Below are positions 7,751 through 16,859 of a DNA stretch of 64,000 nucleotides, one piece after another. Positions within the stretch are counted from its first letter, which is position 1. Each line of letters opens with the position of its first letter. The position numbers and the translations under genes were made by a program. The notes under the pieces were generated by a model. It did not search any database and was not told where the DNA came from. It saw only the letters and a list, made by a program, of their open reading frames with translations. This DNA comes from an uncultured Lachnospiraceae bacterium (lineage in GTDB: Bacteria; Bacillota; Clostridia; Lachnospirales; Lachnospiraceae): positions 30,992 to 94,991 of the forward strand of contig CANPXP010000006.1 in NCBI GenBank assembly GCA_947586255.1, written 5' to 3'.

Positions 7751-9997
7751 TTAATATGTATTCATCGGGTCGAAATCATACTGTACCGTCACGTTTTTTA
7801 CCTCTTTTTCCCTGCAGAAAAGTTCCAGCGCATCCTTGATCTCCACCAGCGTCTCATAGTCCTCATGCTTCACATACAGCACATGCCGGTACAGATCGCT
7901 GATCTTGCCGATCGCCGCCCGGGCGGGGCCGATCACCTGCGGCGGCCTCTCTTTTTTGCACGCCTCCATGCGGCCGCGCGCCTGCTCCGCCAGCTGCGCG
8001 CACAGCTCTCTTCCCGCCTCCTCGTCGGCGGAGACCGCCAGCACCGCCAGCATGTGGGACGCGGGCGGATACTGCATCAGCTCCCGGTACAGGATCTCCT
8101 CCTCATAGAAGCCCCTGTAATCCTGCCGGGCCGCGTGCACAATGCTGTAGTGCTCCGGCTGGTAGGTCTGGATCACCACCTCGCCGGCCTTCCCGCCCCT
8201 GCCGGCCCGGCCCGCCGCCTGGGTCAGAAGCTGGAAGGTCCGCTCGCCCGCGCGGTAATCGTTTCGGTTTAACGACAGATCCGCCGCCAGGATTCCCACC
8301 AGGGTGACGTTCGGGAAGTCGTGCCCCTTGACGATCATCTGCGTACCCACCAGAATGTCCGCCTTCTCGTCCGCGAAGGCCGCCAGAATTTTCTCATAGC
8401 TGTCCCTGGTACGGGTGGTATCCGCATCCATGCGCAGCACCCGCGCCGCGGGGAACTCCCTGTGAAGAGCCTCCACGATCTGCTCCGTGCCCGCCTTAAA
8501 TCCCAGCAGATATTTGGAGCCGCAGGCCGGACAGTTCGCGGGACGCCTCTCCTCATAGCCGCAATAGTGGCATACCAGCATACCGTTTGTGTGCTCGGAG
8601 AGCGACACGTCGCAGTGAGGACACTTCATCACGTGTCCGCAGGCTCTGCAGGAGACAAAGCCCGCATAGCCCCGCCTGTTTAAGAACAGCATGGTCTGCT
8701 CGCCCGCAGCCAGTCTTCCTTCGATCAGCGTCCGCAGCATACCGCTGAACATGGAGCGGTTGCCCCGCCTCAGCTCTTCCCGCAGATCGACGATGTGCAC
8801 ATCCGGCAGCGTGCTGCCTCCGTGTCTGGCGTTCATCTCATACAGCCGGTACTCGCCCTTCCTCGCGCGGTAGTACGCCTCGAGAGAAGGCGTCGCCGAG
8901 CCGAGCACCACGGCCGCCCCGTGCATGGACGCGATCTGTACGGCGGTCTCCCTGGCGTGGTATTTCGGCGCGTTTTCGCTCTTGTAGCTTCCCTCGTGCT
9001 CCTCGTCCACCACAATGACCCCCAGTGCCGGGAAAGGTGTAAAAAGCGCCGAGCGCGGACCGATGATCACATCGATGTCGCCCGCCGCCGCCCGCCGCAT
9101 CTGATCGTACTTCTCCCCCTGGGACAGGGTGGAGTTCATCACGGATACCCTGTCGCCGAACCGCCTGTAGAAGCGAAGCAGCGTCTGGTAGGTGAGAGCG
9201 ATCTCCGGAATCAGCACAATGGCCTGTTTTCCCAGGGCGATCATCTGCTCGATAACGCCCAGGTACACCTCCGTCTTGCCGCTGCCGGTGACACCGTGCA
9301 GAAGATAGATCTGCGGCTTTCCCGCCCGATAATCGCGCAGGACGTCCTCGATGACGGTGCGCTGCGCCTCGCTCAGTGTAAGCTTCTTCTCCTCCCCCGC
9401 CATGGGCTTCACGGGATTCCTGTAGATGCTCTCCGACTCGATCCGCAGAAAGCCCTGCTTCTCCAGCGCCTGCAATGTCGCCGGCGCCACATTCAGCTTG
9501 CGGCGGATCAGCTCATAGGGAAGCGTTCCGTCCTCCGCCAGCGCCCGCAGCACCCGCGCCTTCGCCGTCTGGCGCTTCTCCTCGCACTCCCCGGCAGCCC
9601 TGCGCAGCCCGTCCACCGCGAGACTGGCGGTGACTTTCTTCTGCTCCAGCTGGCGCAGCTTCTGTTTCACCGGCAGAACGGTCTTGAGCGCCGCGATCAT
9701 GGTAGAACCGTACTGCCGCTTCAGCCACCAGGCGATCTGAATCTGCCTGCTCTGCACCGTGACGCCCTTAACGTCCACCGAGGCGATATCCTTGATTCTC
9801 TCCACCGGATATGCCGGCCGGTCCGAAATGTCCACCACGTACCCGATCTTGTCCCGGTTGCCGTTTCCGAAGGGCACATGCACGCGCACGCCCGGATATA
9901 TATCTTCGGAAAGCTCCTGCGGAATTCTGTACTGAAACGGCCGGTCCACCTTCTCATGAGAAATATCCACGATGATATCCGCATATCTCTCCGCCAT
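7751..9997 (-). CDS. priA: Primosomal replication-restart helicase PriA
   Basis: A 748-residue superfamily-2 3'-5' helicase that reloads the replisome at stalled forks. The N-terminal DNA-binding domain is followed by Walker A (GVTGSGKTEVYL), the DEEH box (VVDEEHEGSYKSE) and later helicase motifs. Between them lies a zinc-binding insertion of paired cysteines (CRACG, CPHC, CHYCG, CPACG; about 440-485). It starts 7 bases after murE and is the second gene of the operon. Confidence 0.97.
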   Translation of the reverse strand: MAERYADIIVDISHEKVDRPFQYRIPQELSEDIYPGVRVHVPFGNGNRDKIGYVVDISDRPAYPVERIKDIASVDVKGVTVQSRQIQIAWWLKRQYGSTMIAALKTVLPVKQKLRQLEQKKVTASLAVDGLRRAAGECEEKRQTAKARVLRALAEDGTLPYELIRRKLNVAPATLQALEKQGFLRIESESIYRNPVKPMAGEEKKLTLSEAQRTVIEDVLRDYRAGKPQIYLLHGVTGSGKTEVYLGVIEQMIALGKQAIVLIPEIALTYQTLLRFYRRFGDRVSVMNSTLSQGEKYDQMRRAAAGDIDVIIGPRSALFTPFPALGVIVVDEEHEGSYKSENAPKYHARETAVQIASMHGAAVVLGSATPSLEAYYRARKGEYRLYEMNARHGGSTLPDVHIVDLREELRRGNRSMFSGMLRTLIEGRLAAGEQTMLFLNRRGYAGFVSCRACGHVMKCPHCDVSLSEHTNGMLVCHYCGYEERRPANCPACGSKYLLGFKAGTEQIVEALHREFPAARVLRMDADTTRTRDSYEKILAAFADEKADILVGTQMIVKGHDFPNVTLVGILAADLSLNRNDYRAGERTFQLLTQAAGRAGRGGKAGEVVIQTYQPEHYSIVHAARQDYRGFYEEEILYRELMQYPPASHMLAVLAVSADEEAGRELCAQLAEQARGRMEACKKERPPQVIGPARAAIGKISDLYRHVLYVKHEDYETLVEIKDALELFCREKEVKNVTVQYDFDPMNTY

Positions 9998-10004
9998 GCC
10001 GTCT

Positions 10005-11474
10005 CTACCTTCCTTCCAGAATCTCCCGGATCAGCTCTCTCTCGTCCATCGGATACTTCACGCCGTTGATCTCCTGATAGTCTTCATGCCCCTTGCCGGC
10101 CAGCACGATGATATCTCCCGGCTCCCCGTGGGCAATGGCATAGGCGATAGCTTCCTTCCTGTCGCAGATCTCCACGTATCTACCGTCCGTCCTGCCGATG
10201 CCGATCTTGATGTCGTCTATGATCGCCTGGGGCTCTTCGGTGCGCGGATTGTCGGATGTGATGATCGTGAAATCCGCCAGTCTGCCGCTCACCTCTCCCA
10301 TCTCGTACCTTCTGGATTTCGCGCGGTTGCCGCCGCAGCCGAAGAGACATACCAGGCTGTGGGGCCGGTACTCCCGCAGGGTGGTGAGCAGACTTTTCAG
10401 GGCCATCGCGTTGTGGGCGTAATCGATCAACAGCGTGAACTCGTCGGACACCTTCACGGGCTCGATCCTGCCCTTCACTCTGGCGGCGAGAAGCGCCGCC
10501 TTTACATCCTCTCCGCCGACGCCGAAATGCCTGCAGATGGCGATCGCCGTCAGCGCATTGTAGACGCTGAATTTGCCGGGCGTCGCGATCTGCACATGCA
10601 TGTTCACAAGCCCCGTCACGTCGAAGGCCATGCCGAGGCTGCCCGCCTCCCGCAGAAAGGTGATATTCTCCGCCCGCAGATCCGCCGCCGTGTCGATGCC
10701 GTAAGTCTCCAGCTCACAGGTGTGTCCCTCCGTGACCGCCTCCCAGTGCGCGTCGTCATGGTTGACAATGCCGACCAGACACTGTCTGAAAAGCAGGCTC
10801 TTGCAGTGCAGATAATCGTCGAAATCCCTGTGTTCGCCCTTGCCGATGTGATCCGGCTCCAGATTGGTGAAGATGCCGTAATCGAAGACAAACCCCTGGG
10901 TCCTGTGAAGCATCAGCCCTTGGGAGGACACCTCCATCACCACCGTATCGCAGCCGGCGTCCGCCATCTGCCTGAAATATTTCTGAACCAGATAGGACTC
11001 CGGCGTGGTGTGGTCCGCATGGATATGCACATCGCCGATGATGATCTCGATCGTGCCGATCAGACCGACCTTATGCCCGGCGTGCTCCAGAATCGATTTC
11101 ACGAGGTAGGTCGTGGTCGTCTTGCCCTTCGTGCCCGTGATACCGATGATCTTCATCTCCCGGGCCGGATTGCCGAAGAAGTTCGCCGACAGAAAAGCCA
11201 TCGCATAGTGCGCGTCCGGCACTCTGAGCACCGTCACCCCGTCCGTCTCGGGCAGTTCTGTGTCCCGCTCCTCCACAATCACGGACGCTCCCGCCCTGAC
11301 CGCGTCCGCCGCGAAGGCATGGCCGTCCGTCACCGCGCCCGGTATGCAGATGAACATACAGCCCGGCACGACCTTTCTGGAATCGTACACAATATCCGTG
11401 ATTTCTCTGTCCAGCGTCCCCCGGACACACTCGTAATCCACTTGTTCCAACAAATTTCTCAGCGCTGCCATCAT
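10005..11474 (-). CDS. murE: UDP-MurNAc-tripeptide synthetase MurE (meso-DAP type)
   Basis: Adds the third residue of the peptidoglycan stem peptide. The ATP-binding motif is GTKGKTTTTYL (about residue 112), and the Mur ligase central and C-terminal domains are present. The substrate-specificity motif DNPR, in TSDNPRTEEP, is the one associated with meso-diaminopimelate rather than lysine. The length of 489 is typical. It is the first gene of the murE-priA-def-fmt operon, with a plausible promoter just upstream. Confidence 0.96.
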   Translation of the reverse strand: MMAALRNLLEQVDYECVRGTLDREITDIVYDSRKVVPGCMFICIPGAVTDGHAFAADAVRAGASVIVEERDTELPETDGVTVLRVPDAHYAMAFLSANFFGNPAREMKIIGITGTKGKTTTTYLVKSILEHAGHKVGLIGTIEIIIGDVHIHADHTTPESYLVQKYFRQMADAGCDTVVMEVSSQGLMLHRTQGFVFDYGIFTNLEPDHIGKGEHRDFDDYLHCKSLLFRQCLVGIVNHDDAHWEAVTEGHTCELETYGIDTAADLRAENITFLREAGSLGMAFDVTGLVNMHVQIATPGKFSVYNALTAIAICRHFGVGGEDVKAALLAARVKGRIEPVKVSDEFTLLIDYAHNAMALKSLLTTLREYRPHSLVCLFGCGGNRAKSRRYEMGEVSGRLADFTIITSDNPRTEEPQAIIDDIKIGIGRTDGRYVEICDRKEAIAYAIAHGEPGDIIVLAGKGHEDYQEINGVKYPMDERELIREILEGR

Positions 11475-11518
11475 TACCCCCTGCGATTTCTTTTCGACGA
11501 CCTCTCTTATCTGTGATT

Positions 11519-11547
11519 ACCATAGCACGAAAGCCGCCGTTTTTCAA
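11519..11547 (-). promoter_or_regulatory. Probable promoter of the murE-priA operon
   Basis: TTGAAA and TATGGT are separated by 17 bases on the minus strand, about 45 bases before murE. The -10 box is a 4/6 match, so strength may be modest. It lies at the murE-proximal end of a 274-base intergenic region. Confidence 0.45.
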
Positions 11548-11645
11548 CTTGTGCGGTACTTTTGTACTATATTTCAGGCCGTTTTCACAAGTTGTTCAAG
11601 ATTATTTTATAAATATTAAAGAAAGTAAACACATTTTGGACACAA

Positions 11646-11662
11646 TTTACTTTTAAAGTAAA
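11646..11662. promoter_or_regulatory. Palindrome in the murE upstream region
   Basis: TTTACTTT and AAAGTAAA form a perfect 8+8 palindrome around a single T, in an AT-rich stretch more than 100 bases upstream of the murE promoter. It could be a binding site for a dimeric regulator. No adjacent regulator gene identifies the protein. Confidence 0.25.
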
Positions 11663-11714
11663 AATCAAGATAGTTGAATGCTCACTATCTCCCCCCCCTC
11701 ATAAGAAATGCAGA

Positions 11715-11740
11715 AAAGTCCGGGTTGACCGGGCTTTTTT
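11715..11740 (-). terminator. Rho-independent terminator after the sugar-phosphate kinase gene
   Basis: A short GC-rich stem (AGTCCGG with CCGGGCT, one G-U pair, 5-base loop) lies immediately downstream of the kinase stop. It has T-runs on both sides: TTTT in the minus direction and TTTTTT in the plus direction. It most likely ends the recJ-kinase transcript and insulates it from murE. Confidence 0.6.
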
Positions 11741-11748
11741 GTATGTCT

Positions 11749-12693
11749 CTATCTGCCGTCCGGCTTCTCCACCACTATTCTATTCATCAGTTCTTCCGCA
11801 GTTTCCATCGGTATGCTCGCGCTCTCGCCCGTGGTGGCATTGGCCGCCGCGATGGCACAGGCGCGCTTAAGCGCCTCCTCATCCCCTTCACCCATCATGT
11901 AAGACATGGCGTAGGAAGCCACCACGCTGTCGCCGCAGCCTACCGTATTGACGGGCGATATCCCCCGCACATTGGCGTACAGCACTCCTTCCCCGGTGAC
12001 GCTCATCAGTCCCTTTGCTCCCATGGAGACGATCACCCGGCCGATCCCCCTGCCGAGCAGGAAACGCGCCGCCTCCGCCAGCCCTTCCCTGTCGGCGATC
12101 CTGTGGCCGATCACGTACTCCAGCTCTTTCCAGTTGGGTTTGATCAGCTGCGGTTTCTCCTGTATGCCGAAGCGCAGTCCCTCCCCGCTGGAATCCAGCC
12201 ACACCGGAACGCCCGCGCGCCGTGCGCGCACGATCAGTTCCGCGTAGATATCGTCGCCGATCCCCCGCGCAGCCGACCCCGACAGAATCGCCAGCCCGCA
12301 CTCCGCAAGCAGCTCGTCGTACCGCACAAGAAACGCATCCTTCTCCCGGGCGCTGACGACGGGCCCCGGCTCCAGAATTTCCGTGACGTAGCCGTCGTCC
12401 CCCAGAATGTTCATATTGCTCCGGGTCTCGCCCTCCACATGGACGAAGCGGCACTGCGCGCCGCGCTTTGTGAGCTCCTCCTCGATGAATTTTCCGCTGT
12501 AACCGCCCAGAAAGCCCGTGGCCGCGACCTCGTACCCGTACTGTCTGAGTATCTTCGTCACGTTGACGCCCTTGCCGCCCGCAATCTTCGTGACGGTGCG
12601 CATCCTGTTCACATGGCCGACCATAACTCCCTGCGCCGTGTAAGTCTTGTCCACCGCCGGATTCAGCGTGACGGTCACTATTTTCTGCATCAT
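11749..12693 (-). CDS. 1-phosphofructokinase family hexose-phosphate kinase
   Basis: A 314-residue PfkB-superfamily kinase. The N-terminal TVTLNPAVDKTY and the GGKGVNVTK loop are typical of the FruK/LacC (1-phosphofructokinase/tagatose-6-phosphate kinase) branch. The C-terminal NTVGCGDSVVA contains the catalytic Asp and anion hole, with Cys in place of the more common Ala. The start is set at the first of two adjacent ATGs, 1 base after the recJ stop and preceded by GGAG; the longer reading frame only overlaps recJ. No fructose PTS genes are nearby, so the exact substrate is open. Confidence 0.88.
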   Translation of the reverse strand: MMQKIVTVTLNPAVDKTYTAQGVMVGHVNRMRTVTKIAGGKGVNVTKILRQYGYEVAATGFLGGYSGKFIEEELTKRGAQCRFVHVEGETRSNMNILGDDGYVTEILEPGPVVSAREKDAFLVRYDELLAECGLAILSGSAARGIGDDIYAELIVRARRAGVPVWLDSSGEGLRFGIQEKPQLIKPNWKELEYVIGHRIADREGLAEAARFLLGRGIGRVIVSMGAKGLMSVTGEGVLYANVRGISPVNTVGCGDSVVASYAMSYMMGEGDEEALKRACAIAAANATTGESASIPMETAEELMNRIVVEKPDGR

Positions 12694-12694
12694 T

Positions 12695-14473
12695 CTAATC
12701 TCCTCTGCAATAATCCTCCATAACCATCTGCAGCCGTTCCCTGCCCTGATAGACGTCCAGCCTGGGATAGTACACCACATGGATACGACCCTCGCAGCGC
12801 ACGCCGCGGTACAGGCCGTCGCAGGCATCCTGCCCGAAGTTCTCCCGCAGGAAGTCGTGCCATCTCTCCAGATCGCCGAAATATATCATCTCGAACTGTC
12901 CGCCTTCCTCGTTCTCCACAGTGTACTTTCCCACATTGCCGTTCCTTCCCAGCACTCTGCCCCTTATGAGGCGGACATTCTTCTGGGCGAAGACCGGTTT
13001 CCGGTTGCCGATGCCGCAGGGCTCCAGCAAGTCGAGCTGCCGCACCAGGTCTGCAGTCACATAGGACATGGGCATAGGCACATCGATCCGGATTTTTTCC
13101 GTCAGATCCTCGTCAGACAGGCCGCAGTGTTCATTCAGATACCGGCGAAATGTCTCCATGTTCTCTGCCGGCATGGAGAAGCCCGCCGCCATCTTGTGGC
13201 CGCCGAACTTCGTATACAGCTCTCTGCACTCGCTCATCTTGTCGAACATATGATACGCGTCTATGGAGCGCCCCGAACCCTTGATCCCGTCCTCCGCATC
13301 CGTCAGCACGAAGGCGGGTTTCCCGTACCGCTCTCTGACGCGCCCCGCGATAATCCCTGCCAGACTCTCATGGCAGTCGGGCAGATACACGACCAGAACC
13401 CTGTCGTTTCGCAGGTCGCTCTCCTCGATCAGCTGTATGGCGCGCTGCGTTCCCTGCAGCGTCATGGTTTTTCTGCTGTCGTTCAGCGCCTTCAGCTCAC
13501 CCGCAATCGCCGCGGCCTCCGCCTCATCCTCGGCGTCAAACATCCGCAGCGCCCTGCGCGCCGTATCCAGTCTGCCCGTAGAGTTGATACACGGCCCCAG
13601 GATAAAGCCGATATCGTAGGCCGTCAGCGGTTTCTCCAGACGCCCGCACGCATTTAACAGCGCCCGCATCCCCTTGTTCGCAGTCTCGGCAATCAGTCTG
13701 AGCCCATACTTGACAATGATGCGGTTTTCATCCACAAGTTCCATCACATCGCCCACCGTGGCAAAAGCCGCGAAGGCAAACAATTCCTTCCGGAGCGCCT
13801 CCGCCGCGCCGTCCCGGCGGCCGTCAAGCATCAGCTGCATCAGCTTGTAAGCCACCACAGCCCCGCAGATTTCCTTAAAGGGATAAGCGCAGCCCTCCTG
13901 CTTCGGATCGACGACCGCGTCCGCGGCGGGCACAAGCTCTCTCCTTGCGCCGTCCTCTCCCACCTCATAGGGCACTTCGTGATGATCCGTGACGATCACC
14001 GTCATACCGAGAGATTTGGCCAGATCGATCTGCGCTGCGGCGGCAATGCCGTTGTCACAGGTCAAGAGCAGATCGACGCCCTCCTCGTGCGCCTCCGTGA
14101 TGATGCGGTCGTTCATGCCGTAGCCGTCGTAGATTCGATGCGGAATCACCGTGTCGACGTCCGCGCCCAGAAACCGCAGACCGCGCAGCAGAATATAGGA
14201 GGCGCAGACGCCGTCGATGTCATAGTCGCCGACCACACGCATCCTCTTTCCGTCCCGGATCCCGTCCGCCAGTATCTCTACGGCGCGGCGCGCGTCCTTC
14301 AGAAGCCCCGGGTCATACATGTCCGCCGGCGTGCCGTTCAGAAACCGGTCGATGGCTTCATCCCCCACAATATCGCGGTTACGGATAATCCGTGCAATCA
14401 CCTGATCGATATGAAATTTTTCGGCAATCGCGGCAAAATCCGCTCTCTTTCCGTACACAACCCACTTCGCCAT
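12695..14473 (-). CDS. recJ: Single-stranded-DNA-specific exonuclease RecJ
   Basis: A 592-residue DHH-family 5'-3' exonuclease used in recombination and repair. The DHH core motifs are seen in VVGDYDIDGVCAS and VTDHHEVPYE. The DHHA1 glycine motif is GGHKMAAGFS, and a C-terminal OB-fold domain follows. The start is placed at MAKWVVYG, 5 bases after GGGAGA; a longer in-frame extension of 32 codons lacks family resemblance. It is about 115 bases downstream of secDF and next to the kinase gene (1-base gap). Confidence 0.94.
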   Translation of the reverse strand: MAKWVVYGKRADFAAIAEKFHIDQVIARIIRNRDIVGDEAIDRFLNGTPADMYDPGLLKDARRAVEILADGIRDGKRMRVVGDYDIDGVCASYILLRGLRFLGADVDTVIPHRIYDGYGMNDRIITEAHEEGVDLLLTCDNGIAAAAQIDLAKSLGMTVIVTDHHEVPYEVGEDGARRELVPAADAVVDPKQEGCAYPFKEICGAVVAYKLMQLMLDGRRDGAAEALRKELFAFAAFATVGDVMELVDENRIIVKYGLRLIAETANKGMRALLNACGRLEKPLTAYDIGFILGPCINSTGRLDTARRALRMFDAEDEAEAAAIAGELKALNDSRKTMTLQGTQRAIQLIEESDLRNDRVLVVYLPDCHESLAGIIAGRVRERYGKPAFVLTDAEDGIKGSGRSIDAYHMFDKMSECRELYTKFGGHKMAAGFSMPAENMETFRRYLNEHCGLSDEDLTEKIRIDVPMPMSYVTADLVRQLDLLEPCGIGNRKPVFAQKNVRLIRGRVLGRNGNVGKYTVENEEGGQFEMIYFGDLERWHDFLRENFGQDACDGLYRGVRCEGRIHVVYYPRLDVYQGRERLQMVMEDYCRGD

Positions 14474-14588
14474 AGAAATCTCCCGCAATGTCCTTCTATT
14501 TTCAGAAAGGCGCCCTGCCACAACAGCCAGAGCGCCTCCCCGCATATCGCCTCTCATCCGCCTCCGCACGCGCTGTGCGCGGCGCGGA

Positions 14589-16859
14589 TTATTTGGCGGC
14601 CTTCTTCACAAACTTCGTGCGGAACACAAACCACATCGCGCCGGTCAGGCAGATCGAGGAGTACGTACCGCATATGATGCCCGCGATCAACGGCAGCGCA
14701 AACTCCCTGATGGAAGATACGCCGAACACTTCCAGCGCCGCCACCATAAAAAATGTCGTCAGAGAGGTGAAGATACTTCTCGACAATGTCTGCGTGATGC
14801 TTCTGTTCACCAGCTCCTGCAGATCCTCCCTGCCCCGTTTGTCCCGCAGATTCTCACGGATACGGTCGAAGATTACGATGGTCGCGTTGATGGAATAGCC
14901 CACGATGGTCAGCATACACGCGATAAAGGTATTGCCGACGGACACCCGCACCACCGCGTAGAACGCCAGCACCACCAGCACGTCGTGCACCAGCGCCAGC
15001 ACGGAGCTCGCGCCGAAACGGATATCCTTGAACCTGAACCAGATATACAGCAGCATGAGAATCGTGGAGACGATGATCGCCTTAATCGCGTCCGCCTGCA
15101 TCTCGGAGCTGATCGTCGCGCTGATCGTCTCCGCGGTGATGCTGTTCTTATCCACGCCGAAATTCGCCGCCATCGTGTCCGCGAACTGCTCTCTCTCCTC
15201 CACGTTCAGGGTCCGCGTCTTGATGATAATCTGATTGGAGCCCGCCACCTTGGTGGTCTGCACGTTGGCGTCGCCGGTGATCTCCTCGACATAGGGGACG
15301 ATCTGCGCGTCGATCTCCTCAATGCTCATATCCTCGTTCAGCGTCAGGGTCGTGGATGTGCCGCCCACAAAATCAAGACTGTAGTTGAGGGGCATACCCG
15401 TCCGCGCCTTGTTGACGCCCATCACCACGAAACCGGCCACGATCACCGCCGCGGAAATTCCAAAGAACAGATACTTCTTCGAGAGGAAATTGATGGTCTT
15501 CTTCTCCTTGCCGACACCGTAAGCCTTCTCGCTCTGGACGCCCACGGCGTACAGCGCGTTGATCAGGAACTTCGTCACAAACAGCGCGGTAAACATGGAA
15601 ATGATGATACCCAGCATCAGCGTGATGGAGAAACCTCTGATCGTGCCGCTGCCCATGAAGTAGAGCACGATGGCGGCGATCAGCGTCGTGATATTGCCGT
15701 CCAGAATCGCGGACAGCGCCTTGCTAAATCCAATCTTGATAGAGGACTGCACCGTCTTGCCCGTGGCCAGTTCCTCTCTGATACGCGCGAAGATGATGAC
15801 GTTTGCGTCCACCGCCATACCGACGGAGAGGATGATACCCGCGATACCCGGCAGCGTCAGCGTCGCCTCGAAGGCATACAGCAGAATCACCATCAGTTCC
15901 GCGTACAGGCACAGCGCCAGGGACGCCGCAAAGCCCGCCACATAATAGACCGCGATCATAAATACAACCACCAGCGCGAAGCCTGCCGCCGCCGCGATCA
16001 GGCTCGTGCGGATCGCCTCGGAACCAAGCTGTGCGCCGACCACGTTGGAGCGAAGCTCCTCCAGCTCCAGCTTCAAGCCGCCGATGCGGATCGTGGATGC
16101 CAGATTCTCGGCCTCCGCCGCGCCGCCCTGTCCCATCGTGATGACGGCGTTGCCGTCCGTGATGACGGCGTTGACACTGGGTGCGCTGACAATGGCGTCG
16201 TCATAGTAGATCGCGATCGACTCCCCGTTGTTGTACGCCTTCTCGGTAGCCTCCGCAAAAGCCGCCGCGCCGGCGTCGTTCAGCGTCAGGGTCACCACAT
16301 TCTCCACATTGCCCATCTGCTGATCCTGCTGCGCTCTCGCCTGCGCGTCCACCACTTCCGTACCGGTGATGATCACGGAGCCGTCCGCCAGAAGCTCGTC
16401 GATGGTCTTATTGAGCACATACTGCGGAACGAGATTGCCGTCCGCGTCGATGGTGAGGCCGCCCGTGTAATTCTCGTTGCCCTCGCTGTCCGTCTGTGAG
16501 ATAAAATACAGGCTGCCGGGCTTGCCGAGCTCCTCCAGAATCGCGTTGGCATCCGTCACACCCGGGATCTCGATGTTGATACGGTCGTCGCCCTCCTGGT
16601 AGACCTGCGCCTCCGTGCTGTAATTCTGCACACGCTGCTGCAGCTTGTAGATCGTATCGTTCATATCCTCCGTGCTGGGATTTTCGTCTCCCACCACCTG
16701 GTAAGTGATGCTGACGCCGCCCGCCAGATCCAGTCCCAGCTTGATGCTGGAGGCCGAGCCGGACTTGTCCGATCCGACGCCGAAGACCGCCGTGTAACCA
16801 AGCAGTCCAAGTATCAGAACATACACTATCAAACCTATAACCGCTCTGCTCTTTTTCAT
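14589..16859 (-). CDS. secDF: Fused protein-export subunit SecDF
   Basis: A single 756-residue polypeptide carrying both SecD and SecF, the proton-driven accessory pump of the Sec translocon. The SecD half begins with a transmembrane helix and has GLDLAGGVSITYQV and the periplasmic P1 domain. The SecF half starts at about residue 465 with LNYSLDFVGGTS, and each half ends in a six-helix RND-like bundle. The ATG overlaps the scfB TGA as ATGA. The fused form is common in Bacillota. Translational coupling to the SCIFF maturase is notable and conserved in clostridia. Confidence 0.95.
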   Translation of the reverse strand: MKKSRAVIGLIVYVLILGLLGYTAVFGVGSDKSGSASSIKLGLDLAGGVSITYQVVGDENPSTEDMNDTIYKLQQRVQNYSTEAQVYQEGDDRINIEIPGVTDANAILEELGKPGSLYFISQTDSEGNENYTGGLTIDADGNLVPQYVLNKTIDELLADGSVIITGTEVVDAQARAQQDQQMGNVENVVTLTLNDAGAAAFAEATEKAYNNGESIAIYYDDAIVSAPSVNAVITDGNAVITMGQGGAAEAENLASTIRIGGLKLELEELRSNVVGAQLGSEAIRTSLIAAAAGFALVVVFMIAVYYVAGFAASLALCLYAELMVILLYAFEATLTLPGIAGIILSVGMAVDANVIIFARIREELATGKTVQSSIKIGFSKALSAILDGNITTLIAAIVLYFMGSGTIRGFSITLMLGIIISMFTALFVTKFLINALYAVGVQSEKAYGVGKEKKTINFLSKKYLFFGISAAVIVAGFVVMGVNKARTGMPLNYSLDFVGGTSTTLTLNEDMSIEEIDAQIVPYVEEITGDANVQTTKVAGSNQIIIKTRTLNVEEREQFADTMAANFGVDKNSITAETISATISSEMQADAIKAIIVSTILMLLYIWFRFKDIRFGASSVLALVHDVLVVLAFYAVVRVSVGNTFIACMLTIVGYSINATIVIFDRIRENLRDKRGREDLQELVNRSITQTLSRSIFTSLTTFFMVAALEVFGVSSIREFALPLIAGIICGTYSSICLTGAMWFVFRTKFVKKAAK

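Noticed and set aside
6716..8272. 518-codon plus-strand frame opposite fmt, def and priA
   Set aside because: Antisense shadow across three genuine genes with conserved catalytic motifs.
9972..11516. 514-codon plus-strand frame opposite murE
   Set aside because: Antisense shadow; low-complexity His/Arg/Asp composition and no family resemblance.
14985..16499. 504-codon plus-strand frame opposite secDF
   Set aside because: Antisense shadow with Arg/His/Asp-rich sequence; secDF is unambiguous.
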